The notes under the pieces were generated by a model. The model worked only from the letters and a program-made list of their open reading frames with translations, was not told where the DNA came from and searched no databases. A DNA stretch of 62,488 bases, taken from assembly GCF_000174815.1 (NCBI RefSeq), contig NZ_ACNN01000018.1, positions 1 to 62,488 of the forward strand. The letters run 5' to 3'. The position numbers and the translations under genes are program-made. Source of the DNA: Porphyromonas endodontalis ATCC 35406 (GTDB taxonomy: Bacteria > Bacteroidota > Bacteroidia > Bacteroidales > Porphyromonadaceae). This document shows, piece after piece, positions 46,233-56,311 of the stretch. Every line of letters begins with the position of its first letter. Position 1 is the stretch's first letter.

Positions 46233-48176
46233 TTAATCCTCGGGGAGCTGCTCAATCTCTCTAATCCACATCGAGCTAACAGCATCGCTAGGCATACGCC
46301 ATTCCCCTCGAGGAGAGAGACTTACCGCTCCCACCTTAGGTCCATCGGGCATACAATTACGTTTGTACTGCTGACTAAAGAAGCGACGGAAGAAAAGCAG
46401 CATATAACGCTTAATCACCGAGGGAGGATAGATGCCCTCAAACGCTACACGTGCAAGATAGAATATCTTACTTGGCTGATTTTTCTTGAAGAGGAAGTGG
46501 TAGATAAAGAAGTCGTGCAACTCGTAGGGGCCAATTGCCTCCTGCGTCTTCTGATGCGGCTCGTCTCCATTAACTCCCGGTATCAACTCGGGGCTAATGG
46601 GGGTATCTACCACATCAAGAAGCGTCTTTTTCAACACCTCATCTCCGTGCGAAAGCACTCGAGCATGCCAATCGATAATGAGCGCAACAGAGGTTTTGGC
46701 AACGGTTGCATTGACCGAGTACATCGACATATGATCCCCATTGTAGGTACACCAACCGAGGGCAATCTCGGAGAGGTCTCCCGTACCAATCACAGGGGCA
46801 TTGTAGCGATTGGCGATATCCATTAGCAGTTGGGTACGCTCGCGAGCCTGCACATTTTCGTAGGTGGTATCATGCACTTCGGGGTCATGCCCAATGGCAG
46901 CGAAGTGTTGCATACATGCCTCCGTAATATCAATTTCTTGCAGCGTAACACCCAAATGCCTCATCATCTTGTGCGCATTCTCTCGGGTACGGGTCGAAGT
47001 GCCAAAGCCGGGCATCGTAACCCCAATTATATTACTATGGGGTAATCCGAGTATGTCAAAAGCTCTTACTGTAACAAGTAGAGCCAACGTAGAATCAAGA
47101 CCTCCGGAGATCCCAATTACAGCATGCTCTGCCTTCATGTGACGCAACCTCTGTACCAACCCACAAACTTGTATTTGGAACATCTCTTCGCAACGCTCGT
47201 CGGGGTCTACACCAGTGGGCATAAAGGGATTGCGCTCAATGGGACGATCTACGGGAGCGGACTCTTCTTCGCTCCTGAGGGCGAAAGGAATTTCCGTTAG
47301 CTCTTCTTGTGTAAAATGGGAGACAGCCGACTTGAAACTACTATTGAGAAGACGCTCCGTCTGTACGTGAGATACGTCTATATCGCTCACGATCATTCGC
47401 TCGCAATACTCGAAGCGTTTCATCTCCTTTACAATCTTCCCGATCTCAGAAATGAATGCCTTGCCTGTATAAACGAGGTCAGTAGAGCTCTCTCCATATC
47501 CACACGAAACATAGACGTAACCACACAACCCTTGGGAAGACAATCCGCTGATAATGGAGCGCAAATAGTTGTGCTTACCGGCATTCTCATTGCTTGCCGA
47601 TAGGTTGAAAATAATGTGTGCACCATAGAGACTGAGGCGAGTCCCGGGGGTGTAAGGCGTCCACATATCCTCGCATATCTCAATACCAATTCCCACTCTC
47701 CCCGATCGGAAAAGGATATTACGACCTATGGGTACAGTATGCTCGCCTATCCTTACGGTCTTATATTGGAGCACATCACTAGGGGAGAACCAACGCTTCT
47801 CCTGGAACTCCCTATAGTTGGGAAGATAGGTCTTGGGTATAGCACCCAAGATATGACCTTGCTGGAAAACCACGGCACTATTGAAGAGTTTTTCTTCCAC
47901 TCGCACGGGCATCCCCACAATTACAAGCGTACGGGTATCGGCCGTGTCTCGCACCAATTGGCAAAGAGCTGCATTGGCCTCGTCTAGGAGGAAAGGTTGC
48001 AAAAAAAGGTCCCCACATGTATACCCCGTAACGGACAACTCGGGGAAGGTGACAATCTCCACCCCTTGAGCATCCGCCTGATGCACCATCTCGCTGATGC
48101 GCTCCACGTTGTAGTAACAATCTGCCACCTTAACGTAAGGTACGGCAGCTGCCACCTTTACATATCCTTGCTTCAT
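46233..48176 (-). CDS. nadE: Glutamine-dependent NAD+ synthase
   Basis: 647 aa. The N-terminal nitrilase-type glutaminase domain supplies ammonia: FPELSVTGYTCGDLF (Glu), PKTYLPNYREFQEKRWF (Lys) and IEICEDMW (Cys) form the triad. The C-terminal synthetase has the P-loop-like GISGGLDSTLAL and the GTGDLSEIALGW segment. Catalyses the last step, deamido-NAD to NAD, and so completes the pathway begun by nadBCA at 24113-27536. Follows the S41 peptidase gene by 25 nt and ends at a strong terminator. Confidence 0.96.
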   Translation of the reverse strand: MKQGYVKVAAAVPYVKVADCYYNVERISEMVHQADAQGVEIVTFPELSVTGYTCGDLFLQPFLLDEANAALCQLVRDTADTRTLVIVGMPVRVEEKLFNSAVVFQQGHILGAIPKTYLPNYREFQEKRWFSPSDVLQYKTVRIGEHTVPIGRNILFRSGRVGIGIEICEDMWTPYTPGTRLSLYGAHIIFNLSASNENAGKHNYLRSIISGLSSQGLCGYVYVSCGYGESSTDLVYTGKAFISEIGKIVKEMKRFEYCERMIVSDIDVSHVQTERLLNSSFKSAVSHFTQEELTEIPFALRSEEESAPVDRPIERNPFMPTGVDPDERCEEMFQIQVCGLVQRLRHMKAEHAVIGISGGLDSTLALLVTVRAFDILGLPHSNIIGVTMPGFGTSTRTRENAHKMMRHLGVTLQEIDITEACMQHFAAIGHDPEVHDTTYENVQARERTQLLMDIANRYNAPVIGTGDLSEIALGWCTYNGDHMSMYSVNATVAKTSVALIIDWHARVLSHGDEVLKKTLLDVVDTPISPELIPGVNGDEPHQKTQEAIGPYELHDFFIYHFLFKKNQPSKIFYLARVAFEGIYPPSVIKRYMLLFFRRFFSQQYKRNCMPDGPKVGAVSLSPRGEWRMPSDAVSSMWIREIEQLPED

Positions 48177-48201
48177 ATCTATTGTTATTGCTTAGTTATT
48201 A

Positions 48202-49263
48202 TCACTTCTTGTATACACCCGTCAAGCGGTATTCCTTTGTAGTACGATTGAGGTAGGCAATCGCCTCTTCTATCAATGTATCCTTCCCATCGGCCACATC
48301 CTCGGGCGTTAGTGCCACCTTGTAGTGAGGGAGAATACCGTGCTCTACCTGCCGATCATCGGCATCGGTCATCATAGAGGCCGAGTAACGCACGGCCCAC
48401 CCATTAGGCAACTCGCTACTACGAGGCAACCCACCACCTCCGCCGGTTTGATCCCCCATGATGGTAACCAGTGGTAGATTTTTCATATTCATGGTAAAAT
48501 CGTTGGCAGCACTATACACTCCCCTATTGGTCAAGACAACGACAGGGCGCAACCACTTTATCCCCATCTTTAGAGTATCAAGATAGACAGGGACAGGGGC
48601 AGAAAACTCTCTGTGCCCGGGGCCGGTCTTATGGCGCATATAGCCTGTCAGTACACGCTTATCCGTAAAGTGAGAAGAAAAAAGTGTGGAATAGGAAACA
48701 TATCCTCCCCCATTGCCCCTAATATCTATGATTAGGGCTTTACACCGCGCTAGGCGAGCAAAAGCAGAAGATATACCCGACTCCGAAAGAGAATTGGAGA
48801 AACTAGTGTAGACAATGTAGCCAATGCTATCCTTTGCATGGTCTAGATAAGATATGGGAGTGTAGTAAAGCCCCCCTGCAATCCGGTAGGATCCTCCCAA
48901 ATAACGACTGCGAATGGAGGCATCTAGATGGGGAGGATAATCGCTGCGCCAACGTGAGTAGCGACTAACATCGAACGGCGCAATGATATTCACATGCCCA
49001 TCCTTTAGCTCAGAGAGGAGCATCCCCATCACATCAAACAGAGAGTCTTGCCCCATATCGTTAGCTATAAGAGGCAGATATTTATTATACATATCATACC
49101 AAGAAGAGTCTTGCGGGAGCTTCTCGTCGAAGTAACAATACCCCTTATCAAGCACCTCCCAAAGAGCTCTATAATTGGCTATGGGTGAGGAGGTATAATG
49201 CCCCTTGGTAGTACAGCTAAGAGCTAGTAGAGAGAGAAAGAAAAAACTCAGAACTCGTTTCAT
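48202..49263 (-). CDS. S41-family peptidase, lipoprotein
   Basis: C-terminal-processing-protease-like enzyme without an obvious PDZ domain. From ATG 49263 it begins MKRVLSFFFL with lipobox LLALSC (Cys about 17). The upstream start at 49293 overlaps the preceding stop (TGATG) and adds 10 residues; both are possible. ALIIDIRGNGGG and VVVLTNRGVYSAANDF give the S41 core, with the serine in YSAAND. Substrate unknown. Sits between a DUF3316 barrel gene and nadE. Confidence 0.87.
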   Translation of the reverse strand: MKRVLSFFFLSLLALSCTTKGHYTSSPIANYRALWEVLDKGYCYFDEKLPQDSSWYDMYNKYLPLIANDMGQDSLFDVMGMLLSELKDGHVNIIAPFDVSRYSRWRSDYPPHLDASIRSRYLGGSYRIAGGLYYTPISYLDHAKDSIGYIVYTSFSNSLSESGISSAFARLARCKALIIDIRGNGGGYVSYSTLFSSHFTDKRVLTGYMRHKTGPGHREFSAPVPVYLDTLKMGIKWLRPVVVLTNRGVYSAANDFTMNMKNLPLVTIMGDQTGGGGGLPRSSELPNGWAVRYSASMMTDADDRQVEHGILPHYKVALTPEDVADGKDTLIEEAIAYLNRTTKEYRLTGVYKK

Positions 49264-49292
49264 ATACCGAAGAAAGGGAATAAAAGTTAGCA

Positions 49293-50162
49293 TCAATTAC
49301 CAAAAAGGAATGGACGATGAGAAGCCCCTCGGGCAGCCTTCCTACCCACAAAAGATAGGGTCTCAAAACTGAATCCCAGCATGCCTATATGCTGAATATG
49401 CCTACGTTCTAACCCTTTGAGATGGGTGTAATCGTACTGCAAACGATACCCCAACTGCAATGTACACACATTCCAAAGAGGAATATCAACACGCATTTGG
49501 GAAGTACAATAAAAGGTATTATGGGGAGCTGTAAAGGAAAAAGATTTGATCACACCCCCAGCCAAAAACTCTTGTTCATAGTAGCTCTGACCATAGCCGA
49601 TACTATTGGCGAAGCCTAACAATCCACAGGTAGTTCCTAGCCGTATGGCAATGGGCCAATGCTCACTAGGCAAGTGATATGCCACAAGAGCACTCACCGT
49701 AAGATCCCCTTTTGCGTCTATGGATCCGGGATTATTGCCATTGCGAGAGTGAAGTCTTCCGCCTCCTCCCAAACGAAGCCCAGGCCCCAAAGAGAATCTT
49801 ATATCGAGAGGCAAACGCCATAGGTACATCAGCTGAGGGTGCACTTCGGCTCGGTAGTAGGTCATACTGGCATTGCGCGCCGGATTGAGGGTTACAGAGT
49901 AATCAAAAGTACCATCTACCATGATCATACAAGGTTTAGTACCCAAAGGGGTCTCTGTATGTACCCCAATCTCATAAGCACTCCCCCCATAGGGAAGAGG
50001 GGACAAAAACTGATCGGTATTGTACATTCCCCCCAATCCGACAGTGATAGCCGTATAAGTGCTTATGGGCAGTGCAGAGCTATCTTGCTCCTGAGCTACA
50101 GAAAGGGGAAGAGATAGTACTCTAAGGAGTAGCAAAACGGCAGTGATATAACAAAGTCTCAT
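49293..50162 (-). CDS. Outer-membrane beta-barrel-like protein (DUF3316-like)
   Basis: 289 aa with a signal peptide (about 1-23, ending LSVAQ) followed by alternating hydrophobic/polar strands ending in aromatic or glycine residues, for example YRAEVHPQLMYLWRLPLDIRF and LQLGYRLQYDYTHL. This resembles Bacteroidota DUF3316 proteins. No enzymatic motif is visible. It lies between parC and the S41 peptidase gene, and its stop overlaps a possible start of that gene. Function unknown. Confidence 0.75.
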   Translation of the reverse strand: MRLCYITAVLLLLRVLSLPLSVAQEQDSSALPISTYTAITVGLGGMYNTDQFLSPLPYGGSAYEIGVHTETPLGTKPCMIMVDGTFDYSVTLNPARNASMTYYRAEVHPQLMYLWRLPLDIRFSLGPGLRLGGGGRLHSRNGNNPGSIDAKGDLTVSALVAYHLPSEHWPIAIRLGTTCGLLGFANSIGYGQSYYEQEFLAGGVIKSFSFTAPHNTFYCTSQMRVDIPLWNVCTLQLGYRLQYDYTHLKGLERRHIQHIGMLGFSFETLSFVGRKAARGASHRPFLFGN

Positions 50163-50183
50163 CTAGGGAAGAAAACAAAGTGA

Positions 50184-52883
50184 TTATTCGAGTTCGTGGT
50201 CGAAGAGAGAGGTCTGTTTCAAGCCCTCTTCCTCCATCTCCTCTTCTTGGGACATAGAAAAATCGTATTCATCGCTCTCTAATGAGGTATCCGAAGTAGG
50301 TTCCGGCTCTCGTAGAGGAGGCAATTCTTCTATTTTGGCCACCTCTCTAGTGGTCAGACGCTTGCCCTTAGCCCTGATGCTCTTTACCCCGATAAAGTCT
50401 ACAGCCTCAATCTCTTCACTGGGTCGATCCTCGTCTCGCCCTCCAAAAATCAAAGCGAACCGAGCATAGGGCACATCACTATAAGCAACGAGATCATTGC
50501 CCTCCCCTTGGAGTAAAATTGGCTTCTTTGAGTCTTCTATCTGGCAGCGTTTGAGATAGTAATAGTCCTGCTCTTTATCAAAATACACAACAGACCACAC
50601 CTTATTGGCATCGAATTTCTCAACTCGGGTTGTGCCTCCGGGGAAGTGGTTCGACTCCCCAAAATCGGTGGTGTAGACACTTCCGTCTTTAGCAAAAACA
50701 AGGAGTCTGTCTTCGGCTTCGAACTCGCCGATAAACTCGCCCTGCCCATTGTAATTTATCCGCATCACGTCTCGGTCGAACCAAATCTTGCGCCCCCCAA
50801 GAGTAGATGCCCCTCGTTGCTTTAGCGTAATGCGCTGTACTTCTGCACGAGTCACTAGATTTCCTTTTGCGCCTCGCCCACGGATGGGCACCTCACTAAA
50901 GCTCTTTTCGAAGGTCAGCACACGCATTCGAGGTTGCGGTTTGAGGGCAATCCGCACGGTTTCTGCCTCTCCGTTAGGGTTGGCAGAGAAGTAAGTAATA
51001 CGAGAACCTTCCTCATCACTGATAAGATTATAGTCTTTGTCTCGGCTAATCCCGGTGATGCTGCATCGTTTTATCAACCAAGGACCTCTCTTTCCCTGGC
51101 GATAAATTATATTATAGATAGTGCGGTTATCGTTGCGACGGAAGCGATTAATGTAGAGTACCTCTCCCCTTCCGATGAACTTCTTTTCCTCTATCTTCGA
51201 GATCCGATATGTACCATTCCTGAAGATAACAATCATCTCATCGAGCAGGGAGCACTCAGCCACAAATTCGGCATTCTTGAGACCTGTTCCTGCAAACCCA
51301 CCCTCTCTATCGAAGTAAAGTTTTTCTGTGGCTTCTATTACCTTGGTCGCCTCAATCGTACCAAAACGAGCTATGGTGGTTTTTCTCGTCCAGCCTGCTC
51401 CAAACTCCTTGAGGAGGCGAGTGTAGTAATCGATGGTGTATTGAGTACTATGAGCTAGATGCTTCTCTATCGTTCGCGCATCGCGCATCAATTGAGCAAT
51501 ACGCTCCTCGTGTTTTTCGATATTAAAACGCAGTATTCGAGCCATCTTGATCTCGAGAAGACGCTTAAGATCAGCCTCTGTAATAGGACGCACAAAGACA
51601 AGATCTTCCATGGCTTCGATGCGCTTACGCACATGATCTAGGGCATCAGCTTCACAAGCTGCTTCTTCAAAAGGCTTGTCCTTATAGATACGATTCTCGA
51701 TGAAAATACGCTCTAAGCTAGCCGTTACAAGGGCATCTTGCACCTCGCCTAGGCGATAATTGAGCTGAGCGACAAGTAGTTCCTTTGTTCTATCGGCACT
51801 ATATTTGAGGAGATCCGAGACGCCCAAAAATACAGGGGTCCCCTCCTTGATTACACAGGCATTGGGCGAAAGCCCTACTTCGCAATCGGTAAAAGCATAA
51901 AGTCCATCTATTGTTTTGTCAGTAGATACGCCTGCAGGTAGCTGAATACGAATATCTGCTGTTGCTGCGGTCATATCATCAATATGCTTGATCTTTATCT
52001 TCCCCTTTTCATTTGCCTTTAGGATAGACTCGATAAGAGAAGTGGTTGTTTTCCCAAAGGGAAGCTCCGTAATGCTGAGGACACGATCGTCTATTTTCTC
52101 AATCTTGGCTCTGCACTTCAAGGCTCCACCTCGGTGACCATCGTTGTACTTATCCACGTCGAGAAGACCGCCCGTAGGGAAGTCCGGGTACAACTCAAAG
52201 CTTTCTCCTCGGAGGTAAGCAATGGCAGCTTCGAGTAGCTCTTTGGGATTGTGAGGATAGATCCTTGAAGAAAGCCCGACGGCAATACCCTCAGCCCCTT
52301 GCGCCAAGAGGAGAGGGAAGCGAACAGGGAGGGCTACCGGCTCATCCGCAGTACCATCGTACGTGCGCTTCCATTCCGTGAGTTTAGAATCAAAAAGAAC
52401 CTCTAAGGCTAAGGATGATAGCTTGGCCTCGATGTATCGTCCTGCAGCAGCTTCGTCACCTGTGAGTGTATTCCCCCAGTTTCCTTGGGTATCTATCAAA
52501 AATCCCTTCTGCCCCAATTGCACGAGAGCATCGTTGATCGAAGCATCTCCGTGGGGATGAAACGCCATAGTTTGTCCCACGATCTTCGCCACTTTGTGAA
52601 GATGCCCATTCTCAAAGAGCTGCATAGCATACAAGATACGACGCTGTACGGGCTTGAGTCCGTCCTCAATATGAGGTACAGCACGCTCTAGGATCACATA
52701 CGAAGCATAGTCTAAAAACCAAGTCCGATACATCTGTGGCAACGAATGCAATCGCACCACATCAGTAGGCTGGGGGCGAGTAACCTCACTTCCCTCTTGA
52801 GGGGGTGTAGAATCGTTATTCTCAGACAAACTCACTTCGTGAGATTGGGAGGAGTTCTCTAGATCTTCTAAGGAGTCGCTCAT
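50184..52883 (-). CDS. parC: DNA topoisomerase IV subunit A
   Basis: 899 aa GyrA/ParC family protein that cuts and rejoins DNA. DGLKPVQRRILYAM and HPHGDASINDALV match the breakage-reunion domain, with the active tyrosine in AGRYIEAKLS. The C-terminal beta-pinwheel region is less regular than in GyrA and lacks a clear GyrA box (QRRGGKG), which favours ParC. The first 45 and last 40 residues are acidic low-complexity tails. No parE lies beside it. It starts a minus-strand run with the barrel, S41 and nadE genes. Confidence 0.9.
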   Translation of the reverse strand: MSDSLEDLENSSQSHEVSLSENNDSTPPQEGSEVTRPQPTDVVRLHSLPQMYRTWFLDYASYVILERAVPHIEDGLKPVQRRILYAMQLFENGHLHKVAKIVGQTMAFHPHGDASINDALVQLGQKGFLIDTQGNWGNTLTGDEAAAGRYIEAKLSSLALEVLFDSKLTEWKRTYDGTADEPVALPVRFPLLLAQGAEGIAVGLSSRIYPHNPKELLEAAIAYLRGESFELYPDFPTGGLLDVDKYNDGHRGGALKCRAKIEKIDDRVLSITELPFGKTTTSLIESILKANEKGKIKIKHIDDMTAATADIRIQLPAGVSTDKTIDGLYAFTDCEVGLSPNACVIKEGTPVFLGVSDLLKYSADRTKELLVAQLNYRLGEVQDALVTASLERIFIENRIYKDKPFEEAACEADALDHVRKRIEAMEDLVFVRPITEADLKRLLEIKMARILRFNIEKHEERIAQLMRDARTIEKHLAHSTQYTIDYYTRLLKEFGAGWTRKTTIARFGTIEATKVIEATEKLYFDREGGFAGTGLKNAEFVAECSLLDEMIVIFRNGTYRISKIEEKKFIGRGEVLYINRFRRNDNRTIYNIIYRQGKRGPWLIKRCSITGISRDKDYNLISDEEGSRITYFSANPNGEAETVRIALKPQPRMRVLTFEKSFSEVPIRGRGAKGNLVTRAEVQRITLKQRGASTLGGRKIWFDRDVMRINYNGQGEFIGEFEAEDRLLVFAKDGSVYTTDFGESNHFPGGTTRVEKFDANKVWSVVYFDKEQDYYYLKRCQIEDSKKPILLQGEGNDLVAYSDVPYARFALIFGGRDEDRPSEEIEAVDFIGVKSIRAKGKRLTTREVAKIEELPPLREPEPTSDTSLESDEYDFSMSQEEEMEEEGLKQTSLFDHELE

Positions 52884-52934
52884 CTGTTTGCAAAAGGTCT
52901 TTGTATAGAATTACCAAAGGGTATGACTAAAGAA

Positions 52935-53807
52935 TTACTCTCCGCTTTGGGAGTGTAGGGAATGAATCAAAAGGTGTTCTTGGTGCATCAGGAGGTGTTG
53001 TTGATGCATCAAAAGATGCTCTTTCTCCGCATTCGAGGAGGCTTCATGCAAGAGGACTCGCTCCCAAGTACCATAATTAGGATTGGGCAATACGATAAAT
53101 TTCTTGCCAAACTCGCTCTTGAATTTTTGGACAGCCTCCCTTCGATCTTTAGCATTCAAGCGATCAAAAATATGATCGAAGTCTCCTAAATTGTCCCCCA
53201 AGAGGAGTAAAATATTGTATTTAGAGAGGATTTTTTCACGGCGAGAGCTCTTATCGGACGTCTGCTCACGCAAGAGAAGATGCTCTTCATCGGCTTGAGG
53301 GAACCCAAACTTCTGTAGATTAGCAAGGGTTGCAACCCTACTCTCGGGATCTCTATTGGAGACATAAAAAATCTCCACACCTCGATCCTGAGCCAAACAA
53401 AAGAAATCCAAAGCTCCCATTAGGGTATCGGCCTCGGCCAACTCGCACCATTTATTCCAAGATTCGGACGTAAACTCTTTTCCTCGAAGAGCTAGATGCA
53501 CAGCATTGGGAGTGTTATCTAAAATGGTTTCGTCAATATCTGTAACAACGGCCCAAGGCTTAGCCCCGGGAGCTAGAGGCGAACGAGTTGCTTCGAGTAC
53601 CCGATCCGTTGCAATATTATAGGCTTGCTGGCAAAGCGCTTTGTACTCTGCCGAGTGCTGAATCCATGCAGAAGTGTAGAGCTTACCTCCTATCATGACG
53701 GCACCTTGTGTGGTAGGCTCACAATGCCTTGAGACATTAGAAACGATGCAACCACAGAGCAAGAGAGAAAGTACAGTGAGTGAAAATAGAGAAATATGAC
53801 GACGCAT
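52935..53807 (-). CDS. e(P4)/class C acid phosphatase lipoprotein with His-Leu repeat tail
   Basis: 290 aa from ATG 53807 (MRRHISLFSL; lipobox LLLCGC). HAD-type phosphatase with DIDETILDN as the DDDD-family motif. VSNRDPESR and LLLGDNLGDFDHIF follow in the expected order. Haemophilus e(P4) dephosphorylates NMN and hemin-linked substrates at the outer membrane; a nucleotidase role here is inferred. The C-terminus is unusual: three heptads of the form (E/Q)HLL(M/I)H(Q/S), encoded by a 21-bp repeat at 52959-53021. Starts 5 nt after radA stops. Confidence 0.88.
   Translation of the reverse strand: MRRHISLFSLTVLSLLLCGCIVSNVSRHCEPTTQGAVMIGGKLYTSAWIQHSAEYKALCQQAYNIATDRVLEATRSPLAPGAKPWAVVTDIDETILDNTPNAVHLALRGKEFTSESWNKWCELAEADTLMGALDFFCLAQDRGVEIFYVSNRDPESRVATLANLQKFGFPQADEEHLLLREQTSDKSSRREKILSKYNILLLLGDNLGDFDHIFDRLNAKDRREAVQKFKSEFGKKFIVLPNPNYGTWERVLLHEASSNAEKEHLLMHQQHLLMHQEHLLIHSLHSQSGE
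52959..53021 (-). repeat. 21-bp repeat encoding HLLMHQ heptads
   Basis: Three diverged in-frame copies encode EHLLMHQ, QHLLMHQ and EHLLIHS. The copies differ at third positions (CAT/CAC, CTT/CTC), so it is an old or drifting repeat and not a recent slippage product. Confidence 0.7.
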
Positions 53808-53811
53808 ACTG

Positions 53812-55203
53812 CTATTGATTAGTTGATGAAAATAGAATACGAAAAGCCTCCTCCACTCCACTGCAAAGGTGAATACGAATCGCTCTCCCGGGAGGATGTA
53901 GACGATAGGAGTCATTGCTTCTCGGAATAATAATATCCTTGAATCCTATACGCTCTGCCTCCGCGATGCGTTGTTCGATACGCTGAACGGCTCGAATCTC
54001 CCCAGATAGCCCCACCTCTCCTGCGATGCAAAAAGTAGAGGGTATGGCTCGATCCAATCCCGAAGAAAGCACGGCGGACAATACAGCCAGGTCTACAGCC
54101 GGGTCATTGATGCGTATACCTCCTGCGATATTTAAGAAGACATCTTGCTTAATGAGCTTGAATCCGGCGCGCTTCTCCAGTACCGCAAGCAACATATTGA
54201 GCCGCCTGAGGTCGAATCCTGTAGCACTCCGCTGCGGATTGGCATAGATGGCACTGCTGACGAGAGCTTGAGTTTCTATAAGTAGGGGGCGGGCTCCCTC
54301 CAAAGCAACAGCCACGGCTCTTCCGCTAAGAGCCTCCATATCTTTTGAGACTAGATGTTCCGAAGGATTCTCCACGGCCATAAGCCCCTCGTTGCGCATC
54401 TCGTAAATTCCTATTTCGTGGGTACTACCAAAACGATTCTTGCTGGCTCGCAGTATCCTATAGAGGAAGTGCTTGTCTCCCTCAAACTGCAATACGGTAT
54501 CTACGGTATGCTCTAAAACTTTTGGGCCTGCAATAGAACCATCCTTTGTGATATGCCCAACAACAATAATCGAGACGCCCTGTGTCTTGGCATACTGGAG
54601 GAGGAGATTTGCGCACTCTTTGATCTGAGATGGCGTACCGGGGCTACTCTCCGACGATGACGTTGCCACCGTCTGAATGGAGTCAATAACGAGTAAATCC
54701 GGATGTACTTCTTGAGCTGTTGCCAAAATTTCCTCTATGGAAGTCGAACAGTAAATCAAGCAGTTACTCTTTTCGCGGCTGAGGCGGTCTGCGCGCATTT
54801 TGAGCTGCTGCTCACTCTCTTCCCCGGAGACATAGAGGATACGAAGGGTCTGGAGCCGAAGCATCGTCTGCAAGAGCAAGGTAGACTTACCAATGCCGGG
54901 TTCTCCCCCTAGTAGAGTAAAAGAACCTCGAACCAGCCCCCCGCCCAATACGCGATTGAACTCGCCATCCAACAGATCCCAGCGAGCCTCTTCGGAGGCT
55001 TCTATGCTATGCAGAGGTCGCGCAACGGATGGTTTATACCCCGTAATACGCTCCACTACGCTCCCTCCCTTAGGCAAAGAGGGACGCTCGACCTCTTCTT
55101 TTAGCGTATTCCACTCCTTACAAACTGTACACTGCCCTTGCCACTTGGGGTAAGAAGCTCCGCATTCACTACAAACAAATGAAACCTTGACGCGTACAGC
55201 CAT
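53812..55203 (-). CDS. radA: DNA repair protein RadA
   Basis: 463 aa RecA-like protein that helps process recombination intermediates. The N-terminal C4 zinc finger reads CSECGASYPKWQGQCTVC. The ATPase has Walker A GGEPGIGKST and LLVIDSIQT, followed by the RadA-specific KNRFG. The C-terminal Lon-like domain begins near residue 290. Precedes the acid phosphatase by a few bases, so they may be co-transcribed. Confidence 0.96.
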   Translation of the reverse strand: MAVRVKVSFVCSECGASYPKWQGQCTVCKEWNTLKEEVERPSLPKGGSVVERITGYKPSVARPLHSIEASEEARWDLLDGEFNRVLGGGLVRGSFTLLGGEPGIGKSTLLLQTMLRLQTLRILYVSGEESEQQLKMRADRLSREKSNCLIYCSTSIEEILATAQEVHPDLLVIDSIQTVATSSSESSPGTPSQIKECANLLLQYAKTQGVSIIVVGHITKDGSIAGPKVLEHTVDTVLQFEGDKHFLYRILRASKNRFGSTHEIGIYEMRNEGLMAVENPSEHLVSKDMEALSGRAVAVALEGARPLLIETQALVSSAIYANPQRSATGFDLRRLNMLLAVLEKRAGFKLIKQDVFLNIAGGIRINDPAVDLAVLSAVLSSGLDRAIPSTFCIAGEVGLSGEIRAVQRIEQRIAEAERIGFKDIIIPRSNDSYRLHPPGRAIRIHLCSGVEEAFRILFSSTNQ

Positions 55204-55234
55204 AGCTCTCGAGAGGGATAGGATCTAGAGCTAT

Positions 55235-56167
55235 TTAATCACGAACAATGGGACAAGTAGAACACCTCAGCAGCCCTCCCTCCTTAGAAATTTCGTGATA
55301 GGGAATCGCCTCTACCACCATATTCCATTCGGTTGCCAAGTGATGATTCAAACGCTCAAAGCGTTCTTCCGAAATAATAGCCCGAGGAGAAAGAGAAAAC
55401 AGATTCGTCGAAAGACTCATAGCCTCCTCTTGAGTTACAACAAAAAGATTCTCACGACCAAAAATGCGCTCGATAAGTTGGTACTCTTCCTCTCGCACAA
55501 AGCCTCCGGGATAAACTACGGCTTTCCCTTCGGCAACCGGTTGAAAAGTGCAATCGAGGTGCAGAATAGATTGAGTTGGGTCTGTGTCGTGTTTTCTCAA
55601 ATGCAACGGGACGACCTTTTTATTAGGGAATTGCTTTTTGAAAAACTCTATACCGGCACGATTCGTACGTGCTGTCTTATATCGATCAAATTCATCCTCC
55701 CCACAGGTTCCGATGAATAGATAATCATTGTACAAAAGTACATCTCCGCCCTCAGCGTGTACCTCCTCTAGCATCTCTACCAAGTGCCCGGGAGCAATGC
55801 GATCGAAGATGGAACGAAAAGCCTCTACCTCTCGCATCCGATCCTCTATCATATTGGCAACAAAGAAACGGTCCTCTATGGTAAAGGCAACGTCTCGCGC
55901 AAATATTTGGTTGTAGTTGGGGATGAACGTAGGGCGAAGTACCTCCACTTGATACCTCTCCAAAACGGAGAGTAATGCATCCATCTCCCTTTTTATGTCT
56001 TTTTCTTGGGGATAAATACCCAACTCCACACTGCGATAACTTGTTGCATCATAGGCCTCCTCAAGAGAGGGAGTAGCTCCGGGAGAATCCGGCAACCCAA
56101 GTACCACTGTACGCAATGTAGCAGTTTCGTTGGCCGCGTGTGGGGTCAGTTGTGCTGTCATATCCAT
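55235..56167 (-). CDS. Arginine deiminase/amidinotransferase-fold hydrolase
   Basis: 310 aa, cytoplasmic (no signal peptide). The catalytic set can be placed at FARDVAF (Asp), HAEGGDVL (Glu), HLDCTF (His) and GGLLRCSTCPI (Cys near the C-terminus). This is the pentein fold of arginine deiminase, dimethylargininase and related enzymes. Exact substrate (arginine, citrulline-forming or other guanidines) cannot be read from the sequence. It is not the secreted peptidylarginine deiminase of P. gingivalis, which has a signal peptide and a T9SS tail. Lies upstream of radA. Confidence 0.82.
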   Translation of the reverse strand: MDMTAQLTPHAANETATLRTVVLGLPDSPGATPSLEEAYDATSYRSVELGIYPQEKDIKREMDALLSVLERYQVEVLRPTFIPNYNQIFARDVAFTIEDRFFVANMIEDRMREVEAFRSIFDRIAPGHLVEMLEEVHAEGGDVLLYNDYLFIGTCGEDEFDRYKTARTNRAGIEFFKKQFPNKKVVPLHLRKHDTDPTQSILHLDCTFQPVAEGKAVVYPGGFVREEEYQLIERIFGRENLFVVTQEEAMSLSTNLFSLSPRAIISEERFERLNHHLATEWNMVVEAIPYHEISKEGGLLRCSTCPIVRD

Positions 56168-56311
56168 ATTGTTTACAAATATGTAGCCGTAATTATTTGG
56201 CGGGTGTATGTACCTCTAGAGTAGACCCCATCCGCACCTCACCGAGGAGAAATAGGTAGGATACCACCCTAGGCTCTAGGTGAGTTTATTACGCTCCGCA
56301 ATAGGAGTATC

